A stretch of DNA of 64,000 bases from an uncultured Planctomycetaceae bacterium (lineage in GTDB: Bacteria; Planctomycetota; Planctomycetia; Pirellulales; Pirellulaceae), in the NCBI GenBank assembly GCA_937862885.1, contig CALMEE010000121.1, positions 1-64,000 on the forward strand, read 5' to 3'. The position numbers and the translations under genes were made by a program. The number at the start of each line of letters is the position of its first letter. Position 1 is the stretch's first letter. Below are positions 55,940 through 64,000 of the stretch, piece after piece. The notes under the pieces are model-generated. The model saw nothing but the letters and a program-made list of their open reading frames with translations, ran no database searches and was not told the origin of the DNA.

Positions 55940-58153
55940 TCAATCGGAGATAATATTCCATTCGCGGAGTGTCGGCAAAATGCCATCCGCCCAGCGACGA
56001 TAACCTTCGCTGCTGAGATGGAGATAATCAGGCATCACCTCGGCAGACAATGTTCCGTCCGCTTCGAGGAACTGGTCGGTCAGATCTAAGAATTTGATAT
56101 GGACGTCGTCCTGATATTCGCCGATCAAAGTGTTGATGGCCGCATTGTTGATTCGCCCAGCAGCGGTCGGATTCTGATCACGTGGGAACACTCCAAGCAA
56201 CAAGATTTTGGCGTGCGGCGCGAGGATGCGAAGCGTATCGACAATTTCGCGGATGCCCTCGGCCACTTCGTTGGGCGACTGCATGAGATGCCCAGTATTG
56301 TTGGTGCCGATCATCAGCACGACGGCTTGAGGTTGTTTGTTTTGCAGCGAATTTCTTTTTAGACGCCACAGAACGTGTTCGGTACGATCGCCGCTGAAAC
56401 CCAAATTAAGGGAATTCAGCTTGGCAAAATGCGCGTCCCAAGTCGCTTTGCCGGCCCCCTCCCACGACTGCGTAATCGAGTCGCCGATAAACACTACATC
56501 GACGTCGGAGTCTCGCGCTGCTTGCAATTTTTTCTGATATCTCTCACGCCACCATTCTTCAGCCCAACGCGATTCGGGAATGATCGCGGAGTGGACCCGA
56601 TAATGTGCGCGGAGTTCCCTCCAACGCTGTTGCAATTCAGTTAATACCACTTGGTACTCTGGGTCATTGTGCCTGCTCAGCATTTCATGGGGATCCGTTT
56701 CCAAATCGAACAAATTCCATTCATTGGTGGCATGAAAATAGATGGCTTTGTAGCGATCGGTGCGCACGCCTTCATGAGCAGCAACGCGGTGTGCGCCTTC
56801 ATTCTCGTAAAATGCATAATAGATCGCATCACGCCATCCGTTCGGAACTTGACCTCCATCTTTGAGGATGGGCAAGAAACTCGTGCCTTGCATGTTTGAA
56901 TGCGGTTCTAATCCGGCAAAATCTAAAAATGTTGGTGCGTAGTCAATGTTTTGTATCATCGCCTGTGAACGTGTGCCGGCCGTAACAACGCGTGGCCAAC
57001 GGACTAACAAGGGCATGCGCAATGATTCCTCGAACATCCAACGTTTATCGTACCATCCATGCTCACCAAGATAGAAACCTTGATCTGAGCAATAGATCAC
57101 AATGGTATTCTCAGCCAGTCCATGCGAGTCCAAATAATCCAAAATCCGACCGACGTTCTCGTCAATAGCGGCAACGCAGCCTAAGTAGTCATGCATATAT
57201 CGCTGGTACTTCCAGCGCGTGATCTCTTCCTCGGACAATTCCTCCCGTTCCAATCTCTCGATAAAGGCGCGATTCTCAGGTTCATAGTAACGATCCCATT
57301 CCTCACGCTGGGCTGGAGTCATCCGCTCATACTCGGAATTCTTGAGACCCGACATGAAATGGGCTGGAAACGGATTGTCTCCCTTGAACTTCATGTCGTG
57401 TCCCCAATAAAAATGTCGCGCGATAGACATCTCGCTGGCTGCCAACAGTTCGCTCCTGCCGGACAGATCATCAAACAAGGTTTCTGGTTCTGGAATCGTT
57501 CCCAGTCGATATTTGCCGAAATGCCGCGGGTGCGGAGCCCAATTACGATGCGGTGCTTTGTGGTGACACATCAACAAGAATGGTCGTTGCGGATCGCGCG
57601 CATCCAGCCACTGCAACGATTTATCACCAATCAAATCAGTACAGTAGCCTTCGTGACGCTTGCGTGATCCATCCGTCTGCAAGAAGTCAGGGTTATAGTA
57701 ATTCCCTTGGTCATCCAGGACTTCCCAATGATCAAAGCCGGTAGGCTGCGTTCCCAAGTGCCATTTTCCGATAACCGCCGTTTGATATCCGGCTTGCTGT
57801 AACAACTTGGGAAACGTCGGCTGTTCTCCATTGAATCGATCGCCATTGCGCATAAATCCAGTCAAATGGCTGTGGCGGCCAGTCAGGATTGTCGCTCGCG
57901 ACGGCCCGCAAATCGAGTTTGCGCAAAATGAGCGATCGAAGACCATCCCTTCTCGTGCGATCTGGTCAATCCGCGGCGTCTCATTCAACGTTGAGCCATA
58001 GGCGCCAATCGCCTGCACAGCATGGTCATCTGAAAAAATAAAAACGATATTGGGCCGCTTCCGTTCTGACTCTTCAGCCTGGACGGCTGCTGGACGAACC
58101 AATGAAGCCATCAATAAGGCGTAAACGCAAACAAGGATCTTTTGGTGTCTCAC
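55940..58153 (-). CDS. Exported sulfatase fused to SGNH/GDSL esterase
   Basis: Two-domain secreted hydrolase, 737 residues. A signal peptide (KILVCVYALLMASLV ... VQA) is followed by an S1 sulfatase: DDH metal ligands at 42-44, formylglycine motif CGPSR with C82 to be oxidised, a second metal site near CSDQGFYLGEHGWYDKRWMFEE (355-375). From about 545 there is a separate SGNH esterase with GDSI (S559), the GTNN block (616-619) and the D709/H712 catalytic pair in PDYLH. Both modules keep their catalytic residues. The pairing suggests stepwise removal of sulfate and acyl (acetyl) esters from sulfated polysaccharides. Confidence 0.93.
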   Translation of the reverse strand: MRHQKILVCVYALLMASLVRPAAVQAEESERKRPNIVFIFSDDHAVQAIGAYGSTLNETPRIDQIAREGMVFDRSFCANSICGPSRATILTGRHSHLTGFMRNGDRFNGEQPTFPKLLQQAGYQTAVIGKWHLGTQPTGFDHWEVLDDQGNYYNPDFLQTDGSRKRHEGYCTDLIGDKSLQWLDARDPQRPFLLMCHHKAPHRNWAPHPRHFGKYRLGTIPEPETLFDDLSGRSELLAASEMSIARHFYWGHDMKFKGDNPFPAHFMSGLKNSEYERMTPAQREEWDRYYEPENRAFIERLEREELSEEEITRWKYQRYMHDYLGCVAAIDENVGRILDYLDSHGLAENTIVIYCSDQGFYLGEHGWYDKRWMFEESLRMPLLVRWPRVVTAGTRSQAMIQNIDYAPTFLDFAGLEPHSNMQGTSFLPILKDGGQVPNGWRDAIYYAFYENEGAHRVAAHEGVRTDRYKAIYFHATNEWNLFDLETDPHEMLSRHNDPEYQVVLTELQQRWRELRAHYRVHSAIIPESRWAEEWWRERYQKKLQAARDSDVDVVFIGDSITQSWEGAGKATWDAHFAKLNSLNLGFSGDRTEHVLWRLKRNSLQNKQPQAVVLMIGTNNTGHLMQSPNEVAEGIREIVDTLRILAPHAKILLLGVFPRDQNPTAAGRINNAAINTLIGEYQDDVHIKFLDLTDQFLEADGTLSAEVMPDYLHLSSEGYRRWADGILPTLREWNIISD

Positions 58154-58468
58154 TCAGGTTTCCTTTCAATTTTTTCTGGCTCGGCAAGTGGCTTAAAAGT
58201 TTAACCCAAACCAGGGAGCTTCACCAGCAAAGACTGAAAATGCAGTTTTTGGGCTTTCTTTTGTCGGCAAAAGCACCGTTTGCAACGGCAATGAGAGTGA
58301 ATCATGGAATCCACTCCGTAACGAGTCGATAGGGTCAGCAGACAGCACTTCATTCAGCACAACTTCTGCATAAGAATTAATCATAGAATCCGAGACTTGT
58401 CGTTAATCACCACCCACTAATTGCTCCCCACAGCCAAATACTAACATCATTTACTAACGTCATTTTCA

Positions 58469-58561
58469 TACTCGTGCTCAATGAGATGGTACTCGTACTC
58501 GCAAGCCCACGCGGTTTCGAGCAGGAGTACGAGTACCGCAAAAGCTGATTACGAGTACGAT
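58469..58561. repeat. Palindromic repeat cluster with TACGAGTAC motif
   Basis: Perfect 13-base arms GGTACTCGTACTC (58488-58500) and GAGTACGAGTACC (58525-58537) separated by 24 bases, plus related copies of the motif on both sides (ACTCGTGCTC at 58470 and TACGAGTACGA at 58550, followed by TTTTT). The unit resembles dispersed short palindromes; it may end the upstream transcripts or be a mobile repeat. Confidence 0.65.
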
Positions 58562-58708
58562 TTTTCGGTTGCCTTGGAGGTGATCACCGAGAAGTGTCCA
58601 AAATTGTGGTAAAATGACTTCGCCTTTGCACAAACTTGCATCGTTGGGCTGGTGCAACGTTTTGCGTAAGCGTTTGTTTGAGCCAAATTGACCTGGAAAA
58701 GGATAGCT

Positions 58709-58741
58709 ATGTTTGGCACGTTCCTGTGTCTAAGCGGATGA
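58709..58741 (+). CDS. Possible 10-codon leader peptide
   Basis: AAGGA precedes an ATG that opens a frame MFGTFLCLSG before TGA. It lies about 170 bases upstream of the NfeD-like gene and is followed by a perfect AGCCAACG/CGTTGGCT palindrome (58752-58769), the layout of a leader-peptide attenuator; it may be chance. Confidence 0.2.
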   Translation: MFGTFLCLSG

Positions 58742-58751
58742 TCCGGCGTCA

Positions 58752-58769
58752 AGCCAACGTGCGTTGGCT
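58752..58769 (+). other. Perfect 8-base palindrome hairpin
   Basis: AGCCAACG and CGTTGGCT with a two-base centre, in the leader of the NfeD-like gene. Too tight a loop for an RNA hairpin without opening two pairs; possibly a protein-binding site. Confidence 0.3.
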
Positions 58770-58915
58770 GACTACCTTTGAACCAGGTTGTCGTTAAAAT
58801 ATTGTGTTGAGTCCCGGTAAATACGGTGGGTATCTAAGTATCCTCCATTGTTGGTAGCACTTGGGAAACGGCCGCTTAATGTTTTTTTCGTTTTAGTTAG
58901 GAGCGTTTGATAACG

Positions 58916-59497
58916 ATGGATCCAATGTATTGGTCGGTCATTTTGTTGGCCTTGGGTGTTGCCGTTATCTTTTTGGAATTGTTTGTTCCGTCGGGAGGAT
59001 TGCTTGGCGTATTGGCAGCGATCTTGATCATCTCGGGGATTATCGTTGCCTTCATGAGCAGTTTTCATGCCGGTGTAAGCATGCTGATGGTAACGGCCAT
59101 CAGTTTACCGCTACTGATAATTTTGTTGCTCAAGATTTGGCCGCAAACGCCTGTTGGTAAGCGCGTATTGATTGGCTCTATTCGCCCCGAGGATGTGTTG
59201 CCCTCAGGCGATATTTATGATGAACTCCCCAAATTGAAAGGCAAAACCGGTCGAGCAAAATCAAAGATGTTGCCCAGCGGCATCGTAGAAATTAACGGAA
59301 AATCCTACGATGCAGTTAGCGATGGATTTGCAATTGAAAAAGGGGACTCGATTATCGTCACGGAGGTCCGCATGCATAAACTTTTTGTGCGTAAGTACGA
59401 ACCAGACGAATCGGTGGCACTGCAACCCAAACCGAATGACGACAGCCTGCTTTCGAAATCGCTAGATGAGTTGGGGATTGATCCGATTGAAAATTAG
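58916..59497 (+). CDS. NfeD-like membrane protein
   Basis: A 193-residue protein with two to three N-terminal membrane helices (WSVILLALGVAVIFLELFV, LLGVLAAILIISGIIVAFM, LMVTAISLPLLIILLLKIW) and a C-terminal OB-fold NfeD domain (LKGKTGRAKSKMLPSGIVEINGKSYDAVSDGFAIEKGDSIIVTEV). NfeD proteins pair with stomatin/flotillin-like proteases or SPFH proteins in membrane quality control; no SPFH gene is next to it here. The ATG at 58916 follows AGGAG at 12 bases, and a TTG at 58907 is also in frame. Confidence 0.85.
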   Translation: MDPMYWSVILLALGVAVIFLELFVPSGGLLGVLAAILIISGIIVAFMSSFHAGVSMLMVTAISLPLLIILLLKIWPQTPVGKRVLIGSIRPEDVLPSGDIYDELPKLKGKTGRAKSKMLPSGIVEINGKSYDAVSDGFAIEKGDSIIVTEVRMHKLFVRKYEPDESVALQPKPNDDSLLSKSLDELGIDPIEN

Positions 59498-59713
59498 TTC
59501 TGGTCGCGGACAGCCCGAATGGGATGGCAACGGCTCAGCTTAAGCCGATTGAGCCAACCGTCGTCAATCGATCCTAGTGCCAAAATCACTAGGCTTAAAG
59601 AATGCTGCCAGCCTGGCCGATGGTTTTTGAGAAGAAGGCGGTTTGCCCGCCGAAAAGGGAACATGGGATTCTGAATTCGCTAAAAAATTCCTAACCATGA
59701 AACGAGACCGAAA

Positions 59714-59974
59714 ATGACTGAACGATCGCGATATCAGGAACGCGTCATCAAGAACTACTATGAAAATCGCGATGCCATCGCATTGCAACGAGTTCAAGAG
59801 ATCGTGACAGAAATCTATCTATCCGAGGGCAAGAAACGCGAGCGCAATTGGAAGAGCCTGGAATTGCACTTGAAGAAATTGGGGATAGCCCAAGCGACAA
59901 TCGACCATTTGATAAAAGGCGACAACCCGGAAAAGGTCGCCAAACTGGTGCAAGAACTATCTGAAAAAGGTTAA
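59714..59974 (+). CDS. Small conserved protein of unknown function
   Basis: An 86-residue highly charged, probably all-helical protein (RYQERVIKNYYENRDAIALQRVQEIVTEIYLSEGKKRERNW) with no signal or membrane segment. The pattern looks constrained and resembles small proteins that recur in Pirellulales genomes, but no function is known. GAGACC lies before the ATG. Confidence 0.75.
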   Translation: MTERSRYQERVIKNYYENRDAIALQRVQEIVTEIYLSEGKKRERNWKSLELHLKKLGIAQATIDHLIKGDNPEKVAKLVQELSEKG

Positions 59975-60173
59975 GTCTAAACGATTGGCGATCGCCGAGC
60001 AGTGCCCCCGTGCGTTCGCATTCGGGCAAGTTGGCTATTCGCAGCACTGGGCTGACCTAAGTCACTCTAATGCCGCCTAGAAGGCAATCGAACTTCTGTT
60101 TCTAGAATTAGCATTTGATGTTAAACTGTTTTTTCATTTTTCGTTCTCTTCAACCACATGCTGCGGGATTGCA

Positions 60174-60731
60174 ATGGCTGAATCTGTTGAGGTTCTTAAG
60201 GCTCTTTTGTTGGACTCTGATATTGAGAAGCGCATTGCCGCGGCGCAGAATTTAGCTGCCGCGGGGCATGACGCAGCACCTGCTGCCCTTTTGCTTTTGG
60301 ATTCGCTCGACTCGGACGATGAGTCATTGCGCGAATGGGCAAACGCCGCCCTGGAAGAATGCGGCGCGCCCCAAGTGTTGGATTTGCCAGCGCTTTTAGA
60401 ACACATTCAAACAGCAAAAAGTAGCTCACACGATGTTACCTACTGGGCACTAACTCTTCTCGGGCGCTTAGCAGAAGACGCAACATCAGCTATACCTGAC
60501 CTGATCACGTTCACGCGTCATTGCGTGCAACGTATGCATGGAGAGACTTCACACGAGCAAAGGAACGGTAGCTCTGAACAAGCCAAAATCTTGGCGGCAC
60601 GGGCTATCTGGGCATTGGGGAAAATTGGCCCATCGCTTCCGGAAATACGAACATTCTTCGCAGAGTTGTTACACGCTGAACCGCAATTGGAAGCACAAAT
60701 TCGACGTGCCTCGGACAACTTCGCCGCTTAG
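60174..60731 (+). CDS. HEAT-repeat protein
   Basis: A 185-residue soluble alpha-helical protein with about three HEAT-like repeats (DIEKRIAAAQNLAAAGHDAAPA; DESLREWANAALEECGA; VTYWALTLLGRLAEDATSAIP; AARAIWALGKIGPSLPEI). Such repeats form protein-binding surfaces. No catalytic motif is present. It is convergent with the ExbD genes. Confidence 0.8.
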   Translation: MAESVEVLKALLLDSDIEKRIAAAQNLAAAGHDAAPAALLLLDSLDSDDESLREWANAALEECGAPQVLDLPALLEHIQTAKSSSHDVTYWALTLLGRLAEDATSAIPDLITFTRHCVQRMHGETSHEQRNGSSEQAKILAARAIWALGKIGPSLPEIRTFFAELLHAEPQLEAQIRRASDNFAA

Positions 60732-60940
60732 TCTGACCATGTCTAATATTGTGTGGCTGGCACGTCGTTTCCAACGAGCTGATTCGATCGAATCGTGACG
60801 CCAAACGGCATACCAATTCCATCACCCAAGGTACTCGCCGTACTTTGCAGGGGAATCGGGGATGACGCCGTTGATGCTGGAAGGTTCCGCAAACAGAAAA
60901 AAGCAAAACGCAAAAAACGGCCCACGGAAAGCTGGGTTGT

Positions 60941-61450
60941 TTACTGAGTGTCTTTGAAGTTAATTTTTTCGATGAGCGTAACCACCTGGTCCCCTTCACG
61001 GTATCCAGACACCGCTTCAATCGCCTTGACCGTATAGTCGTACCTCAACTGGAAATCGATTTCCAGTTCCGCCTCAATATCTCCGCCTGTAGGCGTGCGT
61101 TGTCCGCCCACAATACCAATCACATATTCATTTAAAGCACGAAAGATACCAGCCGGATTATTCGGGTCGAAATTGTAATTAATGCTGTCGGTCTGAAATA
61201 CGATGTTCAGGGACTGCAAATGTCCTTCATTGTCGGCCATTAATCGGACGAGCATAGGATTCGTCGTGGTTTCGGTCATTTGGGAAGGAGCATTGGAAGC
61301 GCGCGGCATTTTGATACCGAAGTCCCCTTCGTAAATCGGCGTCTTGAAAGTCATCACGAAAAAAATAAGCAGTTGGAAGACGACATCAATCATTGCCGTC
61401 ATATCCAGCTTGATCTCTTGTTTATCTCGATCAGAATGTCTAAATTTCAT
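60941..61450 (-). CDS. exbD: ExbD/TolR-type energy transducer (second copy)
   Basis: A 169-residue protein with one N-terminal membrane helix (DVVFQLLIFFVMTFKTP) and a periplasmic domain. Inner-helix block DMTAMIDVVFQLLIFF carries the conserved aspartate of the ExbD/TolR family, the proton-channel residue. It is the last of three genes, ExbB-ExbD-ExbD, likely one operon. Its periplasmic part is longer and different from the first copy, so the two may form a heteromer. Confidence 0.9.
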   Translation of the reverse strand: MKFRHSDRDKQEIKLDMTAMIDVVFQLLIFFVMTFKTPIYEGDFGIKMPRASNAPSQMTETTTNPMLVRLMADNEGHLQSLNIVFQTDSINYNFDPNNPAGIFRALNEYVIGIVGGQRTPTGGDIEAELEIDFQLRYDYTVKAIEAVSGYREGDQVVTLIEKINFKDTQ

Positions 61451-61528
61451 TACGATTCCAACAGCTTTTTTTACAGCAACCAGCGTTCTAGCAGGAACAA
61501 CCGCGCTCTTTCTCGGATGTTCCCGCGA

Positions 61529-61969
61529 TCAACGAACTTGACTTTTCACACGCAAGCTGAACGTCTCTAAACCAGAATCTTGGCATTTGCGCATGAGTTT
61601 CCGCACCTCGCCGGTTGGTGCATCTCGATCCGCGCGAATGATTACATTAATATTCCCTTTATCGACACGGCTTCGCGCAGCGATGCTGATTTGCTGCGAC
61701 AGCAACACGCCCAGAACATCCAAACTTTCGACTCTTTCCGCGCCCAACAAGAACGAACCATCAGAATCCATATTCAGCAAAATCGTGTATTCAGGAGGAG
61801 TTTTTGGGGGTTGAGCAATCACGCTATCGGGCAAATTAACCTGCTCCGTCTTTTCGATTTCCGAAAAGTTGATCAACAACATGAAGAAGGCGATCAATTG
61901 AAACGCCATGTCGATCATCGGGGTCATGTCCCCCTCGAGCACTTTATGCTTGTTCTTTTTAAATCGCAT
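61529..61969 (-). CDS. exbD: ExbD/TolR-type energy transducer (first copy)
   Basis: A 146-residue ExbD/TolR protein with the membrane helix and conserved aspartate in GDMTPMIDMAFQLIAFFMLLI. The ATG at 61969, with GAGG about eight bases upstream, is preferred over the longer frame. The periplasmic part has the IRADRDAPTGEVRKLMRKC pattern of the family. It lies 77 bases after the ExbB gene and 78 bases before the second ExbD gene. Confidence 0.9.
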   Translation of the reverse strand: MRFKKNKHKVLEGDMTPMIDMAFQLIAFFMLLINFSEIEKTEQVNLPDSVIAQPPKTPPEYTILLNMDSDGSFLLGAERVESLDVLGVLLSQQISIAARSRVDKGNINVIIRADRDAPTGEVRKLMRKCQDSGLETFSLRVKSQVR

Positions 61970-62046
61970 CGAAAAACCTCGCTGGTGGAATGTGGATACA
62001 CTTCTGATCAAACCACAATGCCGGGCGGATCAGCCAGAATATCCCC

Positions 62047-62949
62047 TTAAACCTTCTTGTCTCCACCCACGTTCTCAAAGCGACTCATCAAGCCTTCGCT
62101 GGTGATGCCAACATCTAACACCAACCGCTGGATACGATTGCGTAAAATGTTGTACGCAGCGATGGCCGGGATAGCGATCAGCAATCCTGCAAAGGTCGTG
62201 ACCAAAGCGGTCGAGATCCCCTCGGCCAATTTGGTCGAATCTGGTGAGCCAGTTGCTTGCGCGATCGTGTTGAATGACGTGATCATACCATGGACGGTAC
62301 CCAACAAACCAATCATAGGGCTGATCGTTCCGATCAAGGCAAGGTAACTTAAACGGTGTTCTAGCTTCATGCTCTCTTCTTCACCGACCTCTTGCATCGC
62401 CTCAATCGCATGGCTGTAACCCGATGAGAGCTTCGCCAGCCCACTCGACAAAACGTTCCCCAAAAACGACTCGTCACTTTTGGCCAACTCGTAAGCCTCT
62501 TGATACCGCTTTTCGTTTAAGTTCGCCTCGAATCCTTCAACAAGATGGTCGGGGCAAATGTTATCGCGACGGGCTGAGAGCAGATTCATCACTGCCAATG
62601 CTACTAACGTAAAGGAAAGGGCCAAAAAGATCACGAAGTAGAAGCCCAGCGAGCGAAACGCCCAAACCAACACATTGCGTTTTGCCGGAGCAGCCACGGG
62701 AGTATCGCTCCCTTCTGGAGATGTCGACGCTTGATCTTGTGCGACAAGTTGCGCTGGTGCCAACGCAACACTTCCCAACCCTACAACCGACAACGCCAAG
62801 AGTAAAGCGAAAACCATTGGCCGGGTAGCCGATCCGAATCGTCTACTTGAACCGCGCGGTGTGAATTCGCGGTCGAATCGCGCGTGCGAAGTGGCTGAAC
62901 GCTCGACAGTTACCATGTCATCATCGATAGGCTGTAAATTTGCTTTCAT
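62047..62949 (-). CDS. exbB: MotA/TolQ/ExbB proton channel protein with long N-terminal region
   Basis: Inner-membrane channel protein of about 300 residues that with ExbD converts the proton gradient to mechanical work on an outer-membrane or cell-wall partner. The C-terminal core has LAYLALIGTISPMIGLLGTVHGMITSFNTIA and EGISTALVTTFAGLLIAIPAIAAYN with the conserved Thr and Pro of the family. The N terminus adds about 45 polar residues, a hydrophobic segment (MVFALLLALSVVGLGSVAL) and a Ser/Pro-rich stretch before the first core helix, as in planctomycete ExbB proteins with a signal-like leader. No TonB or Tol partner is in the window. Confidence 0.9.
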   Translation of the reverse strand: MKANLQPIDDDMVTVERSATSHARFDREFTPRGSSRRFGSATRPMVFALLLALSVVGLGSVALAPAQLVAQDQASTSPEGSDTPVAAPAKRNVLVWAFRSLGFYFVIFLALSFTLVALAVMNLLSARRDNICPDHLVEGFEANLNEKRYQEAYELAKSDESFLGNVLSSGLAKLSSGYSHAIEAMQEVGEEESMKLEHRLSYLALIGTISPMIGLLGTVHGMITSFNTIAQATGSPDSTKLAEGISTALVTTFAGLLIAIPAIAAYNILRNRIQRLVLDVGITSEGLMSRFENVGGDKKV

Positions 62950-63007
62950 CAATGGCCTTTGTGCGAAAAAAGTGATTCATTAGTCGAGAAATATTCGCTG
63001 GCTACTA

Positions 63008-63111
63008 AGAGCCTATCCCAAAAGGGGTCAGACCCTCTCCGGCGAGGAGATTAAAAGTCGATAATTCTTTGCTCGCCTCCAAAGGGTCTGACCCCTTTTG
63101 GGATAGGCTCT
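63008..63111. repeat. Long inverted repeat with GGGTCAGACCC core
   Basis: Perfect 29-base arms at 63008-63036 and 63083-63111 (ends AGAGCCTATCCC; inner GGGGTCAGACCCT) enclose 46 bases that include a further GGCGAG/CTCGCC pairing. It lies in the gap between the ExbB gene and the TPR gene. Similar GGGTCAGACCC palindromes occur as dispersed repeats in some bacteria; whether this is one of them cannot be checked here. Confidence 0.85.
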
Positions 63112-63324
63112 AAATCAAAAAGTCTAAAAATATCGAAAAAAAATATGTCGCGGCACATGCCGAATCCACAACAGTTTCTGCCTCTAAGTTCCGTGATCCA
63201 GCGGCGCGTTTTGGTATCGCGAAATTCACTGCGCGATACAAACCACAATCACACGGCTTCCGACATCGCAACCATCACGGCAATTCGATCACGCGAGTTC
63301 GGCAGCGACTTCCGAACGAATATT

Positions 63325-64000
63325 CTATAGTTTACTTGCCCAATGCGTACTGCGGTAGCGCGATTTGAGTAACTGGCGCGTCTTCGCTGATCGCTCGGAA
63401 TCTTGCAAATCGTTAGCGATCTTGTGCAAATGAAACAAGGCCTCGGCATGGGCGTTCCGATTCGTGAAAAACAACAAATCCGTGTGCATAAATGCCGTCC
63501 GCGCGGCCTTCAGATCATTCTTGTTCAAGTAGGCAACTCCTAATGCGTTATAAATATGTGCAAACAACTCGCTCTGCGACGAATTCTCACTTTTGATTAG
63601 ATTCTGCAATATTTCGATAGCTTCGTCGGCACGTCCCAGGTAGCTGATCGCTTGAGCGTGGAAACAGCCGGCAATCAGTTGTGATATTGAATCCGAAGTC
63701 GGCAGGCCGGCGGCTCGATTGAGTGTCTCGGCAGCCTCAGCATACTTGCCTTCATGCAATTTAGCCTTTCCCAAATTCAATTGGGCGCGCTGTTTGAATT
63801 CGGCCGATTGGACCCCCTCTAACTTCTCGTAATATTCGGCGGCCCTGGCAAAGCCACCATTTTCTAAGGCAAGATCTGCAAAGGCCTCGATGGCACTGTA
63901 TGAGTTGAACGAATCAGGAAATTTGTTGATGAATGACAACAATAGATTGCCAGCTTGATTGGCGGTCACTTCTCCATCTCCCAAGGCAAGCTTCGCAGCT
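63325..64000 (-). CDS. TPR-repeat protein, 5' end outside the window
   Basis: At least 225 residues of a protein with TPR-like helical repeats (YSAIEAFADLALENGGFARAAEYYEKL; KAKLHEGKYAEAAETLNRAA; HAQAISYLGRADEAIEILQNL; YNALGVAYLNKNDLKAARTAF). The frame is open to the window end (continues as AKLA before LGDGEV), so the true start lies beyond. Planctomycetes often place such TPR proteins upstream of ExbB/ExbD genes, where they may work together at the cell envelope. The gap to the ExbB gene is 375 bases and holds a long inverted repeat. Confidence 0.88.
   Translation of the reverse strand, partial: AAKLALGDGEVTANQAGNLLLSFINKFPDSFNSYSAIEAFADLALENGGFARAAEYYEKLEGVQSAEFKQRAQLNLGKAKLHEGKYAEAAETLNRAAGLPTSDSISQLIAGCFHAQAISYLGRADEAIEILQNLIKSENSSQSELFAHIYNALGVAYLNKNDLKAARTAFMHTDLLFFTNRNAHAEALFHLHKIANDLQDSERSAKTRQLLKSRYRSTHWASKL

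Overview
The window looks like chromosome of a member of the Planctomycetota, most likely a Pirellulales relative. The signs are a DUF1800/DUF1501 gene pair, a DUF1559 domain, a WD40 Ser/Thr kinase translationally coupled to an ECF sigma factor, an exported sulfatase, many large secreted proteins of unknown function, wide gene spacing and moderate GC. No rRNA, tRNA, CRISPR array, integrase, transposase or phage gene was seen. Start codons were often moved from the longest open frame to an internal ATG with a better ribosome binding site.

Layout. 0-4 kb: sigma factor and WD40 kinase (minus strand). 4.2-7.6 kb: a three-gene minus-strand operon encoding a mannosylfructose-phosphate synthase-like glycosyltransferase, an HAD sugar phosphatase and a six-hairpin glycosidase, read as a disaccharide (compatible solute) synthesis and recycling module. 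8.4-17.7 kb (plus): a DUF3352-like exported protein, DUF1800 and DUF1501 proteins, a duplicated ABC-2 permease and two CNNM/CorC-type CBS membrane proteins. 17.8-22 kb (minus): a small conserved protein, an unknown conserved protein, lexA and a plant AAE17/18-like acyl-CoA ligase. A GAAC-N4-GTTC palindrome stands upstream of the ligase-lexA unit. 22-27 kb: an aromatic amino acid module. A flavin reductase-like gene and a homogentisate dioxygenase lie on the minus strand; diverging from them is a tight plus-strand operon of aromatic amino acid hydroxylase, short-chain dehydrogenase and a two-domain pyruvoyl-tetrahydropterin synthase, so the hydroxylase sits with genes for its pterin cofactor.

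27-31 kb: a tail-specific protease and a Rho_N/DUF4912 protein. 32-40.6 kb: a complete F-type ATP synthase operon (atpZ, I, B, E, F, H, A, G, D, C). AtpB has an acidic His-rich N-terminal extension and the c subunit a signal-peptide-like leader. 40.8-48 kb: ferritin, a small membrane protein, two lipoproteins, a DUF3352-like/DUF1559 fusion and a TPR protein. 48-58 kb (minus): glyA, an exported metallopeptidase-like protein, a secreted STN-like protein, a GT2 glycosyltransferase, a polytopic GT-C-like membrane protein and a sulfatase fused to an SGNH/GDSL esterase. 58.9-60.7 kb: an NfeD-like protein, a small conserved protein and a HEAT-repeat protein. 60.9-64 kb (minus): an ExbB-ExbD-ExbD system and a TPR protein cut by the window edge. 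Two inverted-repeat elements lie at 58.5 and 63.0 kb.

The most interesting units are the pterin-dependent aromatic hydroxylation operon, the disaccharide synthesis/hydrolysis operon, the putative LexA operator ahead of an operon that also carries an acyl-CoA ligase, and the fused sulfatase-esterase. All functions are assigned by reading motifs and recalling family sequences; no database search was run.
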